64,000 nt of DNA from CAZJUP01 sp964549275. GTDB taxonomy: Bacteria > Fidelibacterota > Marinisomatia > Marinisomatales > TCS55. Both the position numbers and the translations under genes were made by a program. The notes under the pieces were generated by a model that was not told where the DNA came from, did not search any database, and saw only the letters and a list, made by a program, of their open reading frames with translations. Positions 26,289 through 35,678 of the stretch are shown one piece after another. Numbering within the stretch: position 1 is the stretch's first letter; each line of letters opens with the position of its first letter. The stretch is from positions 62,001-126,000 of the forward strand of contig CAZJUP010000002.1 in the NCBI GenBank assembly GCA_964549275.1, written 5' to 3'.

Positions 26289-26882
26289 ATGAATATTGGT
26301 GTTTTGGCACTCCAAGGTGATTTTGATAAACATACCCGAATAATTCATGAACTGGGATGGAACCCATTGAAAATTCGATATCCTTCCCATTTGGACTGCG
26401 TTGAAGGGTTGGTCATCCCCGGTGGAGAATCCACAACCATGTCGAACCTTATGGAACGGATGGCCTTTCACAAACCCATCCAAGCTTTTGCAAAATCATT
26501 TCCGGTTTTGGGCACTTGTGCAGGTCTTATCCTGATGGCTGATTTTGTACACGACGATCGAGTAAGGCCCTTAAGTCTCCTGAATATATCAGTGGATAGG
26601 AATGCTTATGGAAGACAGATGTACTCCTTTATTGATGATGTAACGGTTTCAACCGACGAAGGAGAAAACCGGATTCGCGCCACTTTTATTCGCGCACCAA
26701 AAATTACCAAGATTGGCCAATCTGTTTCGGTATTAAGCTATCATGATGACAATCCAGTCGTAGTGAAGCAGGGAAAACATATTGGTTTATCTTTTCATCC
26801 GGAATTGGACAAGGTGACTCTTTTTCATAAAATAGCTTTTTTAAACACAACGATTAAAACAGAAAAAATCAATGTCGCTTAA
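26289..26882 (+). CDS. pdxT: pyridoxal 5'-phosphate synthase, glutaminase subunit
   Basis: Glutamine amidotransferase that supplies ammonia to PdxS through an internal tunnel. 197 residues. Seen: MNIGVLALQGDF at the start, the oxyanion PGGESTT (44-50), nucleophile Cys77 in LGTCAGLI, and the His170-x-Glu172 pair in SFHPEL. All catalytic residues are present. The stop lies eleven bases inside dxs. Confidence 0.96.
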   Translation: MNIGVLALQGDFDKHTRIIHELGWNPLKIRYPSHLDCVEGLVIPGGESTTMSNLMERMAFHKPIQAFAKSFPVLGTCAGLILMADFVHDDRVRPLSLLNISVDRNAYGRQMYSFIDDVTVSTDEGENRIRATFIRAPKITKIGQSVSVLSYHDDNPVVVKQGKHIGLSFHPELDKVTLFHKIAFLNTTIKTEKINVA

Positions 26883-28761
26883 ATATTTACCTCATATAAA
26901 ATCACCGAAAGATATTAAAAATTATTCTATGGATGAATTAAGGGAACTTTGTGATGAAATTCGTTCATATACGGTAGAAATTATTAGCGAAACCGGTGGA
27001 CATCTTGCACCAACCTTAGGTGTTGTAGAATTGACCGTGGCTCTTCATAAAGTGTTCGATACTCCAAAAGATAAAATAGTCTGGGACGTAGGACACCAAG
27101 CCTATACTCACAAACTATTAACCGGTCGATTTGAACAATTTTCGACCATTCGCCAGTGGGGTGGTCTCAGTGGTTTTCTCAAACGAACTGAAAGCGAATA
27201 CGATGTTTTTGGAGCGGGTCATGCTTCCACGTCGATTTCTGCTGCTACCGGTATTGCCGAAGCCCTAAGGTCTAAGGGAAAAAATATTCGTACAGTAGCG
27301 GTAATTGGAGATGGCTCAATGACCGGAGGCTTAGCTTTTGAAGGGTTAAATAATGCAGGCCATTTACGAACCCCCATGCTGGTGATTTTGAATGATAACG
27401 AAATGTCTATCAGTCCCAATGTAGGCGCTATTAACACGTACCTGACAAAATTAGTGTCAAATCCATTATATAATCGTATTCGTGATGATATTTGGAAAAT
27501 GACCGGAAAGCTTCCTTTAGGCAAGCAAAAAGCAAGAACTCTTCTCCATCGTTTGGAAGAAAGTTTAAAAAGCCTCTTGGTTCCAGGAATGCTTTTTGAA
27601 GAGTTAGGCTTTCGATATTTCGGTCCCATCGATGGACATAATATTAGTGAATTAATTGGCACATTAGAAAATATTAAGGATTTTAAAACACCGGCTATTC
27701 TTCATATCCTTACAAAAAAAGGTAAAGGGTTAAGTAAGGCAGAGGCGGATCCAGTAAATTTTCATGGAATTAAACCCAATGGAAAAGTCAATCTTAAACC
27801 CCAAAAGCCGTCAGCTCCGTCATTTCAATCTGTTTTTGGTTCTTTGGTTTCAGAAGTGGCAAGAAACAGGAAAGATACTGTCTGCGTTACGGCGGCCATG
27901 CGGGAAGGAACAGGACTGACATCCTATGCTAAAGAATTTCCCACACGCTTTTACGACGTAGGGATCGCTGAAGGCCATGGAGTTACTTTTTCTGCGGGAA
28001 TGGCAACTGAAAATATTCGTCCTATCGTGGCTATTTATTCCACTTTTCTTCAACGGGCCTATGATCATATTATCCATGATGTTGCTATTCAGCATTTGCC
28101 CGTAATCTTTTGCCTCGATCGTGCAGGGATTGCAGGAGAAGATGGCCCGACACACCATGGAGCATTGGATATTGCATACTTAAGGTGTGTTCAAGAATTG
28201 ATTGTAACAGCTCCGAAAGATGGAAACGAATTCCGCCATTTATTATATACGGGGCTCAACCAAGTTAAGAATCCTTTCTCTATTCGATATCCAAAAGCTG
28301 GTTCTGTTGAATTCGACGTCCATGGACAGGGAGACCTTATACCCATTGGGAGTTGGGAAGTTGAAAAGAAGGGAACGAATGCGGCCATTCTTGCGGTGGG
28401 TCCTCAAGTATATGAAGCCCTTATAGCTGCAGAAACTCTTGAGACTGAAGGTCTCTCGTGCGAGGTGGTTAACTGCAGATTTATTTCTCCAATGGATACA
28501 GCATACCTTCAAGAATTAATAAAACGGTTTTCTACGATTGTCACAATAGAAGAGGGCGTTAAAACAGGAGGATTTGGCGAGGGAGTGTCTTCCTGGCTTG
28601 TGGAAAATGGGTATAAAGGCAACATTACAAACTTGTCATTGCCGGATACTTTTGTGGAACATGGCTCAAGAGAATTCTTATTGGATCGTCTTGGTCTGGA
28701 TTCAAAAGGAATAATTCTGGCAATAAAAAAAGGTCTTCTGCACGCTGAAAATATTATTTGA
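26872..28761 (+). CDS. dxs: 1-deoxy-D-xylulose-5-phosphate synthase
   Basis: Thiamine diphosphate enzyme that condenses pyruvate and glyceraldehyde 3-phosphate, the first step of the non-mevalonate isoprenoid pathway. 629 residues. Seen: WDVGHQAYTHKLLTGR, the GDGSMTGGLAFEGLNNAG ThDP motif, GPIDGHN, DVGIAEGHGVTFSAGMA with the catalytic Glu, DRAGIAGEDGPTHHGALD and the C-terminal transketolase-type EEGVKTGGFGEGV. It overlaps pdxT by 11 bases. Confidence 0.96.
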   Translation: MSLKYLPHIKSPKDIKNYSMDELRELCDEIRSYTVEIISETGGHLAPTLGVVELTVALHKVFDTPKDKIVWDVGHQAYTHKLLTGRFEQFSTIRQWGGLSGFLKRTESEYDVFGAGHASTSISAATGIAEALRSKGKNIRTVAVIGDGSMTGGLAFEGLNNAGHLRTPMLVILNDNEMSISPNVGAINTYLTKLVSNPLYNRIRDDIWKMTGKLPLGKQKARTLLHRLEESLKSLLVPGMLFEELGFRYFGPIDGHNISELIGTLENIKDFKTPAILHILTKKGKGLSKAEADPVNFHGIKPNGKVNLKPQKPSAPSFQSVFGSLVSEVARNRKDTVCVTAAMREGTGLTSYAKEFPTRFYDVGIAEGHGVTFSAGMATENIRPIVAIYSTFLQRAYDHIIHDVAIQHLPVIFCLDRAGIAGEDGPTHHGALDIAYLRCVQELIVTAPKDGNEFRHLLYTGLNQVKNPFSIRYPKAGSVEFDVHGQGDLIPIGSWEVEKKGTNAAILAVGPQVYEALIAAETLETEGLSCEVVNCRFISPMDTAYLQELIKRFSTIVTIEEGVKTGGFGEGVSSWLVENGYKGNITNLSLPDTFVEHGSREFLLDRLGLDSKGIILAIKKGLLHAENII

Positions 28762-28764
28762 GTC

Positions 28765-30504
28765 ATGAGTTCAGTTGTATTAGTTATATTCGGACTCTTG
28801 TGTTTCACTCTTGCATATAAATTTTATTCCCGATTTATTGGACAAAAAATATATGAAATCCATAAGGACCATGCACCACTACCTGCACATGAATTTGAAG
28901 ATGGTGTTGATTTTGTTCCTACAAAAAAACATATTTTGTTTGGTCATCATTATACTTCTATTGCAGGTGCAGCACCAATTATAGGTCCTTGTGTTGCGGC
29001 ATTTTGGGGCTGGCTTCCAGCGATAGTTTGGGTTGTCTTTGGGACAATCTTTATGGGTGCTGTTCATGATTTTGGTGCTCTGGTTACCAGTGTTAGAGAA
29101 AAGGGGAGAAGTATTGCAGATCTCACTTCTTCAGTAATCAATGGACGGGCCAGGTTTATGTTTTTGATTTTTGTAATCCTATTGGTATGGTTGGTCTTGG
29201 CTGTATTTGCTATGGCGATTGCTGATTTGTTTGTGGGTGTCCCCTCCTCAGTATTACCGATAAATGTTGAAATCGTTATCGCTCTTGTTTTGGGATGGCT
29301 CATATATAAGAAAAAAATAAACAGTTTTTGGCCGTCTTTGGTTGCTTTGACTGTATTATATTTGTTTGTCTGGTTTGGTTCATTTCTTCCCATTGACTTT
29401 ACTGGTGAATCTGGATATGGGGGCTTAGAACTATCCAAAACAGATGCAAAAAATTTGTGGATTATTTTACTATTTATATATTCTGCTATTGCCAGTTTGC
29501 TACCGGTATGGACTCTTCTTCAGCCTAGAGACTATATCAACAGTCATCAATTATTTGTAGGGTTAGGATTATTATTTTTAGGTATTTTTATTGCTCAACC
29601 TATTGTAGATGCTCCCGCGGTTCGTTCTTTATCCGAACCAGAAACTCCTGGTTTATTTCCTCTTCTTTTTGTAACCATTGCCTGCGGTGCTATTAGTGGC
29701 TTTCACGGATTAGTTTCCTCAGGAACAACTTCCAAACAGTTAAATCAATTTGAAGATGCACGGTTGATCGGATACGGGGGGATGATAGGGGAAGGAACCC
29801 TTGCCTTGGCATCTACTATTGCAGCCGTGGCTGGGATATCTTTAGTCTCTCAATGTGACTTGCCTGCTGTGGGGCCGGTATCAGATTTGAATTGGGCGGC
29901 ATATTATGACTCATGGGTCCATGCCAGCGGCAATAAAGCTGCAGCTTTTGTGTTGGGTGGCGGTGCTTTAATTGAAGCTGTGGGAATACCTTCGAAACTG
30001 GCCACGACTTTAATGGCTGTTTTGGTTATTTCTTTTGCCGCAACAACACTGGATACGGCCACTAGAATTCAACGATTTATATTAACAGAATTCGGTAAAG
30101 CAACGGAGGTTAAAATATTAACAAACCGGTATATGGCAACGGCAATTGCAATCGTTCCGGCAATTCTACTTGCGTTTTGGAATGTATCGGATCCGGTATC
30201 CGGAGGTGTGAAACAAGCAGGGTGGATGCTGTGGCCAATTTTTGGAGCCAGCAACCAAATGCTTGCTGCTTTAACATTAATGGTCCTGTCATTATATTAC
30301 TGGCAAAGAAAGAAACCGGTTCTTCCTTTGCTGATCCCCATGCTATTCATTATTGTTGTTACGATTACAGCACTTGCCGCTAATGTCTTCAGATTTTTTC
30401 ATAGCAACAGTTTATTATTTTTCTTAACTCTTTTATTGTTAGGGCTTGTTTTCTGGATGCTGGTTGAAGGAATTCTAACGATTAAAAGACTTATGCATCG
30501 ATAA
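28765..30504 (+). CDS. cstA: CstA-family carbon starvation carrier
   Basis: Large inner-membrane protein of the CstA family; members import peptides or pyruvate. 579 residues with roughly 15 helices, shorter than the 700-residue E. coli protein and of the type common in strict or fermentative bacteria. Family blocks: GVDFVPTKKHILFGHHYTSIAGAAP (in pieces near residues 49-72), IGPCVAAFWGWLPA, GAVHDFGALV, FHGLVSSGTTSKQL, ATTLDTATRIQRF and WPIFGASNQMLAAL. The ATG lies three bases after the dxs stop. Which substrate it carries here cannot be read from the sequence. Confidence 0.9.
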   Translation: MSSVVLVIFGLLCFTLAYKFYSRFIGQKIYEIHKDHAPLPAHEFEDGVDFVPTKKHILFGHHYTSIAGAAPIIGPCVAAFWGWLPAIVWVVFGTIFMGAVHDFGALVTSVREKGRSIADLTSSVINGRARFMFLIFVILLVWLVLAVFAMAIADLFVGVPSSVLPINVEIVIALVLGWLIYKKKINSFWPSLVALTVLYLFVWFGSFLPIDFTGESGYGGLELSKTDAKNLWIILLFIYSAIASLLPVWTLLQPRDYINSHQLFVGLGLLFLGIFIAQPIVDAPAVRSLSEPETPGLFPLLFVTIACGAISGFHGLVSSGTTSKQLNQFEDARLIGYGGMIGEGTLALASTIAAVAGISLVSQCDLPAVGPVSDLNWAAYYDSWVHASGNKAAAFVLGGGALIEAVGIPSKLATTLMAVLVISFAATTLDTATRIQRFILTEFGKATEVKILTNRYMATAIAIVPAILLAFWNVSDPVSGGVKQAGWMLWPIFGASNQMLAALTLMVLSLYYWQRKKPVLPLLIPMLFIIVVTITALAANVFRFFHSNSLLFFLTLLLLGLVFWMLVEGILTIKRLMHR

Positions 30505-30593
30505 TTTAATTAGGGTAGTTAATTCTGATTAATTTGTCCTAAATACCTAAGAGAATTCTTGAATAAGCTGTAATTTTAATATTGATTTAACCC

Positions 30594-32270
30594 ATGATAA
30601 ATACTGTGTCTGAAAATCAACAACTGGACCTGTTTAAAAAATCAGAATCGCTCTGGAAGAATGAACTGGATTCTGTTTCCGAGAGGGAATACAGTTTTAA
30701 TTCTCTCAGTGGAGAAAATTTAGACCCACTATATCTTCCAGATAATCCCGATACAAATTATATGAAAAATTTAGGGTTTCCGGGCCAGTACCCTTATACC
30801 AGAGGTGTCCATGCCAATATGTATCGAGGAAAATTATGGACCATGCGCCAATTTTCTGGATTTGGAACACCGGAAGAAACCAATCGTCGGTATCATTCTC
30901 TGTTATCCAAAGGTCAGACAGGGCTGTCCGTCGCATACGATATGCCAACCCTCATGGGATATGATCCAGATCATCCATTTTCGGCAGGAGAAGTTGGAAA
31001 GTGTGGAGTGAGCGTATCCTCATTAAAAGATATGTCCCGATTGTTTAATAGGATAAACCTTGGAGATATTTCTGTATCTCAAACCATTAATGGGCCCGCT
31101 GTTATTTTATTAGCCTTTTATATTGCTGAAGCAGAAAACCAGGGAATTCCTTTAAATCGATTAAGAGGTACCCTCCAGAATGACATACTAAAAGAATTTA
31201 TCGCCCAAAAAGAATGGATTTTCCCACCGGAGCCTTCCATGCGTATCATTACAGATATGATGTCATTCTGCACAAAGAAAATGCAAAAGTATAACACGAT
31301 ATCCATTAGTGGATATCATATAAGGGAAGCGGGATCCACGGCAGCGCAGGAATTAGCTTTTACGTTGGCAGATGGTTTTACTTACGTTGAATATGGAATA
31401 AAAGCTGGATTGGACATCGATGAATTTGCCCCTCGTCTTTCTTTCTTTTTTAATTCCCATTTGGACTTTTTTGAAGAAATAGCAAAATTTAGGGCTGCAA
31501 GACGAATTTGGGCCCGTCATATGAAAGAAAAATACGGAGCAAAATCAGAGCGGTCCTGGAAATTGAGATTTCATACTCAGACTGCAGGATGCTCTCTGAC
31601 GGCACAACAACCTGAAAATAATATAGCCAGAACCGGATTCCAGGGCTTGGCAGCAGTTTTAGGAGGAACCCAAAGCCTCCACACCAACTCTATGGATGAG
31701 ACACTTGCCCTTCCATCCGAAAAAGCAGCTGAAATTGCCTTAAGGACCCAGCAAATTATTGCCTGTGAAACAGGAGTGGCAAATGTGGCGGATCCACTTG
31801 GAGGATCTTGGTATATTGAATCATTAACGGATAAAATTGAATACAGAGCAGAAAAATATTTTGAGGAAATTGACAAATTGGGCGGGGTAATCCCTGCCAT
31901 TGAAATGGGATATTTCCAACGGGAAATTGCCCGAGCCGCATCAGAATATCAAAGACGTATCGATGAGAAGCGGTTAATCCATGTTGGTGTGAATGACTTT
32001 ATTAAAGAAGACGAAGAAATCGATATCCCTATCCTGGAAATTGGAGAAAATGCAGCTAAAGTTCAATTGGAGGCTCTGAAAAACCTGAAGGATGAAAGGG
32101 ATGAATATCAAGTAAAATCTGCGTTGGAGAAGGTGCAAAAATCCTGTAAAAACGGAAACAACATCCTGCCGCCTATTATTGCAGCTTCCAAGGTTTATGC
32201 AACATTGGGTGAAATAATCGAATCCATGAAAAAAGAATTTGGAGAATGGCAGGAATTAGCTGTTTTCTAA
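30594..32270 (+). CDS. methylmalonyl-CoA mutase catalytic chain, no B12-binding domain
   Basis: 558-residue TIM-barrel chain of the acyl-CoA mutase family. It interconverts methylmalonyl-CoA and succinyl-CoA with adenosylcobalamin. Seen: YPYTRGVHANMYRGKLW near residue 65, MRQFSGFGTPEETN, SVAYDMPTLMGYD, FHTQTAGCSLTAQQPENN, and TNSMDETLALPSEKAAEIALRTQ split over two helices. The C-terminus ends near residue 558 without the DxHxxG cobalamin-binding domain, which must come from a separate gene not in this window. The cobalamin adenosyltransferase at 22854 supplies the cofactor. Isobutyryl- or ethylmalonyl-type mutases are possible alternatives. Confidence 0.87.
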   Translation: MINTVSENQQLDLFKKSESLWKNELDSVSEREYSFNSLSGENLDPLYLPDNPDTNYMKNLGFPGQYPYTRGVHANMYRGKLWTMRQFSGFGTPEETNRRYHSLLSKGQTGLSVAYDMPTLMGYDPDHPFSAGEVGKCGVSVSSLKDMSRLFNRINLGDISVSQTINGPAVILLAFYIAEAENQGIPLNRLRGTLQNDILKEFIAQKEWIFPPEPSMRIITDMMSFCTKKMQKYNTISISGYHIREAGSTAAQELAFTLADGFTYVEYGIKAGLDIDEFAPRLSFFFNSHLDFFEEIAKFRAARRIWARHMKEKYGAKSERSWKLRFHTQTAGCSLTAQQPENNIARTGFQGLAAVLGGTQSLHTNSMDETLALPSEKAAEIALRTQQIIACETGVANVADPLGGSWYIESLTDKIEYRAEKYFEEIDKLGGVIPAIEMGYFQREIARAASEYQRRIDEKRLIHVGVNDFIKEDEEIDIPILEIGENAAKVQLEALKNLKDERDEYQVKSALEKVQKSCKNGNNILPPIIAASKVYATLGEIIESMKKEFGEWQELAVF

Positions 32271-32290
32271 CAAATAACTAAGAGTGAATA

Positions 32291-32725
32291 ATGACATCAA
32301 ATAAAAAATTTATGGTTCTTCTGGTTGGAGTAGCCGCTGTAGTGATATTTTGGATTGGCTGGGTCTCCAGTAATCCCAGTGATGAAAAGGCTATGGTGAC
32401 TTTTGTTTCTGTAGAAACTCTCAAGGAGGACAATATACTAACCCGGACGAAATTAGGTGGATTGGTTCAGGAAGGATCGATTCAAATCTCTGAATCAAAT
32501 TTATTGGACTGTTCATTTGTTTTGCAGGAAGGTGAAAATATTTTACCTGTTCAGTACGGAAAAACGAGACCGGATTTATTTAAAGATGGCGCGGAAGTCA
32601 TTGTAACTGGGATCTACAAAAACGGAATATTTTATGCCGATGACCTCCAAACCAAATGTGCTTCCAGGTACGAAGGCGATCTCAGGGATGAATCCAGTTA
32701 TAATCTTAATGAAATAAACTCATGA
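32291..32725 (+). CDS. ccmE: heme chaperone CcmE, CxxxY variant
   Basis: Membrane-anchored periplasmic heme chaperone of System I cytochrome c maturation. 144 residues: one helix (about 7-25), then an OB-fold beta-barrel. The usual heme-binding His of the HxxxY motif is replaced: the corresponding segment reads QTKCASRYEG with Cys123 and Tyr127, the CxxxY form known from archaea and some bacteria. GLVQEGSI and VIVTGIYKNGIFYADDL are typical of the fold. First gene of the ccm operon; its stop overlaps ccmF by four bases. See the finding on absence of ccmH. Confidence 0.93.
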   Translation: MTSNKKFMVLLVGVAAVVIFWIGWVSSNPSDEKAMVTFVSVETLKEDNILTRTKLGGLVQEGSIQISESNLLDCSFVLQEGENILPVQYGKTRPDLFKDGAEVIVTGIYKNGIFYADDLQTKCASRYEGDLRDESSYNLNEINS

Positions 32726-34689
32726 CGCCCGTAGCCGGTGGAGTCGCCCTCAACCTTGCCTTGGGGTTTAGTCTTCTTACAATATTCACTTTGTCTTTAT
32801 ATATCCGAAATGGAGATGAACGATTGTATCTCTCTGGTCAGCGTATGGCACTGGGTATTTCTTTATTCAGTATTTTGGCAACGGTTATTCTGGCTTACCA
32901 GCTCATAATCAGCAATTTTGATGTAGACTATATTGCCCATTATACCAGTTTAGAAACTCCTCTGTTGTATAAGATTTCAGCCTTATGGGCAGGACAATCT
33001 GGTTCGTTGTTATTTTGGTTGTTTATTTTAAGTGTATTTTCCCTTGCAGTGATTTTCCAAAATCAGAATCACCATAAATCAATGATGCCATGGGTGATAA
33101 TTATCATGACTGTGGTCCAACTCTTCTTTTTGGTTTTGACTAATTTTGTGACCAATCCTTTTTCTCCAACAGAGGCAGATTTCATAGTCGCCAATGGATC
33201 CGGCTTAAATCCTTTGCTCCAAAACATTACCATGGCAATTCATCCTCCAACCCTTTATTTGGGTTATGTGGGATTTACAGTACCTTTTGCCTTTGGGATG
33301 GCGGCCATGATTAAAAAAGATACAAGCCCTTTGTGGATACAAACTGTGCGTCGCTGGACATTGGTAACGTGGCTGTTTCTAAGTATTGGAATAATATTGG
33401 GAGGATGGTGGGCCTATCAGGAATTGGGATGGGGAGGATATTGGGCTTGGGATCCGGTAGAAAATGCCAGTTTTATGCCTTGGCTAACTGCAACGGCATT
33501 TGTTCATTCCATCATTATACAGGAAAAGAAAAATATGCTTCGGGTCTGGAATATGGTCTTAATCATTATCACCTTTACCCTGTGTATCTTTGGAACTTTC
33601 CTAACTCGTTCCGGTGTCATGAGCTCGGTTCATTCATTTACAGGGTCATCTTTAGGCCCATTGTTTCTCGGATTTGTTTTTCTCATTTTAGCGGTTTCAT
33701 TCTATTTATTGATAAACCGGATTTCTGTCCTGAAATCTGCCAAAAAAATGGAATCCTTTTCTTCAAGAGAAAGTGGATTCTTATTCAACAATGTTGTATT
33801 TGTCGTCATGTGTTTTGCTGTATTTTGGGGGACATTGTTTCCTGTCCTTTCCGAGGCAGTGCGAGGCAGTAAAATTACGGTTGGTCCCCCGTTTTTTAAT
33901 CAGGTTAACATTCCAATCGGATTGATATTACTCTTTTTAACAGGTGTTGGCCCCTTGCTGGCATGGCGCCGAACATCGAAAGCAAGTCTCATTAGGAATT
34001 TTACTTTGCCTGTTATTGCAGGACTCGTGACAATGATTATCCTTATAATTCTTGGGTTTCGCGGGTCAGTGACGATGGTGTTTTCATTATCTGCTTTTGT
34101 AATTGGAACGATTAGTCTGGAATTTTATCGCGGAATTTCTGCACGAATAAGAAAGTTTGGCGAGTCGCCATTTAAAGCTTTAACAACAATGGTGATGAAA
34201 AATCGATCACGATATGGGGGATATATCGTTCACTTGGGAATTGTTTTCATGTTTGTAGGATTTACAGGAAATGCATTCAATCAGGAAAAAGAGTTTGGAA
34301 TAAAAGTAGGAGATGAAGACCACGTGGGTGAGTTTAAATTTACACTCACAAGGCTTTATGAAGAAGAACGCCCAAATCATTACGCCTGGATTGCCGATTT
34401 GAGGGTAACAGATAATGCCAACCGTTTTATTGCAAATCTTCATCCGGAAAAACGGGTATATTTCCACAAGCATCCGGATCAGAATCGAAGGCAGCCCCAT
34501 AGCGAATTAGATATTTATACCACTCTGAACAGGGATGTCTATTCCGTTTTTTCCGGTGTGGATACAGAACAGGAAACTGCTTTCCTGAAAATTATGATTA
34601 ATCCTTTGGTTCGGTGGGTTTGGATTGGGGGATATATCCTTGTATTTGGGACTATGGTCGCCCTTTGGCCAAGAAAGGATAAAGTATGA
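32722..34689 (+). CDS. ccmF: cytochrome c heme lyase subunit CcmF
   Basis: Large membrane subunit that takes heme from CcmE and joins it to apocytochrome c. 655 residues with about 15 helices. The tryptophan-rich heme-handling motif GWGGYWAWDPVENASF lies at residues 236-251. IHPPTLYLGYVGF and FLTRSGVMSSVHSF are further family blocks with candidate heme-ligand histidines. A periplasmic domain precedes the last helix. Starts in the ccmE stop, and its own stop overlaps the next gene by four. Confidence 0.96.
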   Translation: MTPVAGGVALNLALGFSLLTIFTLSLYIRNGDERLYLSGQRMALGISLFSILATVILAYQLIISNFDVDYIAHYTSLETPLLYKISALWAGQSGSLLFWLFILSVFSLAVIFQNQNHHKSMMPWVIIIMTVVQLFFLVLTNFVTNPFSPTEADFIVANGSGLNPLLQNITMAIHPPTLYLGYVGFTVPFAFGMAAMIKKDTSPLWIQTVRRWTLVTWLFLSIGIILGGWWAYQELGWGGYWAWDPVENASFMPWLTATAFVHSIIIQEKKNMLRVWNMVLIIITFTLCIFGTFLTRSGVMSSVHSFTGSSLGPLFLGFVFLILAVSFYLLINRISVLKSAKKMESFSSRESGFLFNNVVFVVMCFAVFWGTLFPVLSEAVRGSKITVGPPFFNQVNIPIGLILLFLTGVGPLLAWRRTSKASLIRNFTLPVIAGLVTMIILIILGFRGSVTMVFSLSAFVIGTISLEFYRGISARIRKFGESPFKALTTMVMKNRSRYGGYIVHLGIVFMFVGFTGNAFNQEKEFGIKVGDEDHVGEFKFTLTRLYEEERPNHYAWIADLRVTDNANRFIANLHPEKRVYFHKHPDQNRRQPHSELDIYTTLNRDVYSVFSGVDTEQETAFLKIMINPLVRWVWIGGYILVFGTMVALWPRKDKV

Positions 34690-34961
34690 ACTTTTTAGCG
34701 GAATATGGATTTATATTTTTGATATTTTTACTTCCGGTGCTTTTTGTAGTAAAACCACTTTTTTATCCAACTTTAGATTCTCAGAATGAATCTGAGATAA
34801 ATCGTGATGAATTACTCAGAAGAAAACTGGTTCTTTATCGGCAGATTAAGGAATTAGACATGGAAAGGGAAATGGGGAATGTGAATGAAGAAGATTATAT
34901 CAGTAACCGTATGGAATTGAAGCGGGAAGTCTCCGATATTATTACACAAATATCGTCGTAA
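34686..34961 (+). CDS. CcmI-like N-terminal membrane protein
   Basis: 91-residue protein with one N-terminal helix (about 7-27) followed by a charged coiled-coil-like segment RRKLVLYRQIKELDMEREMGNVNEEDY. This pattern, a helix then E-x-D/E-rich repeat with GxxxExDY, is the N-terminal part of CcmI (CycH), an apocytochrome chaperone. The TPR domain of full CcmI is missing. Its place between ccmF and ccmA and its four-base overlap with ccmF mark it as part of the heme lyase set. I do not know whether it works alone. Confidence 0.75.
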   Translation: MNFLAEYGFIFLIFLLPVLFVVKPLFYPTLDSQNESEINRDELLRRKLVLYRQIKELDMEREMGNVNEEDYISNRMELKREVSDIITQISS

Positions 34962-34980
34962 TTGTTAGTTTCTAAATAAT

Positions 34981-35676
34981 TTGCTTTCTGTAAATTACCT
35001 TAAAAAATCTTTTCACCATCATCCTGTATTGGATGGAGTATCCTTTTCGTTGAAAGAAGGTGATTCTGTCGTCATAATGGGAAAAAACGGTATTGGTAAA
35101 TCCACGTTACTGAGAGTCCTGGCAAGGATTAGTGCTCCTGATTACGGGGAAGTGATATATAGGGGTGAGAATCTCTTAAAAGGAGCTGCGGAAATTCGAA
35201 ACTCCATATTGTATTTAGGACACCATCCCGCATTATATCCATCTTTATCTGCTGTTGAGAATCTATCGCTTGCCATGGAACTTCGGAAGTTGAAGCCAGA
35301 CAAGGACCGCATTATTAAAACACTGATAGCATTTGGGTTAGAATCGCAAATGAAGGACCCCATTACTATATATTCCCAAGGAATGCTTCAACGATTAAAA
35401 TTGACCTTGGCTAGTGTTTTGGATTGGAATCTCCTTCTTTTTGATGAACCGTTTACAGGGTTGGATGCGGAAGGTGTGAATCGTGTTGACCAATTCTTGG
35501 TTCAGTGTAGAAATAAAGGGAAAAGTGTTATTCTGGTGTTGCATAATATGGATAGGGCATTAAACTACTGCTCCCGATTTATATTTTTAAAAAATGGAAA
35601 AGTAGGTGCTGATGTTGGTTACAAAGAAAATACTCGGGAAGACATTCGCAGGATCTTTAATTCAATTGTAGGCTAA
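34981..35676 (+). CDS. ccmA: heme exporter ATP-binding protein CcmA
   Basis: ABC ATPase whose activity releases holo-CcmE from CcmC. 231 residues. Walker A GKNGIGKST (34-42), the Q-loop-region LGHHPALYPSLSAVENL, signature YSQGMLQRLKL and Walker B LLFDEPFTGLD. The TTG start at 34981 is forced: the frame opens only after a stop at 34966-34968, and no ATG or GTG precedes the first conserved residues. Followed by ccmB after two bases. Confidence 0.93.
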   Translation: MLSVNYLKKSFHHHPVLDGVSFSLKEGDSVVIMGKNGIGKSTLLRVLARISAPDYGEVIYRGENLLKGAAEIRNSILYLGHHPALYPSLSAVENLSLAMELRKLKPDKDRIIKTLIAFGLESQMKDPITIYSQGMLQRLKLTLASVLDWNLLLFDEPFTGLDAEGVNRVDQFLVQCRNKGKSVILVLHNMDRALNYCSRFIFLKNGKVGADVGYKENTREDIRRIFNSIVG

Positions 35677-35678
35677 TC

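Noticed and set aside
30505..30593. Cobalamin riboswitch before the methylmalonyl-CoA mutase gene
   Set aside because: The 89-base gap has no B12-box-like sequence and is too short for the full element.
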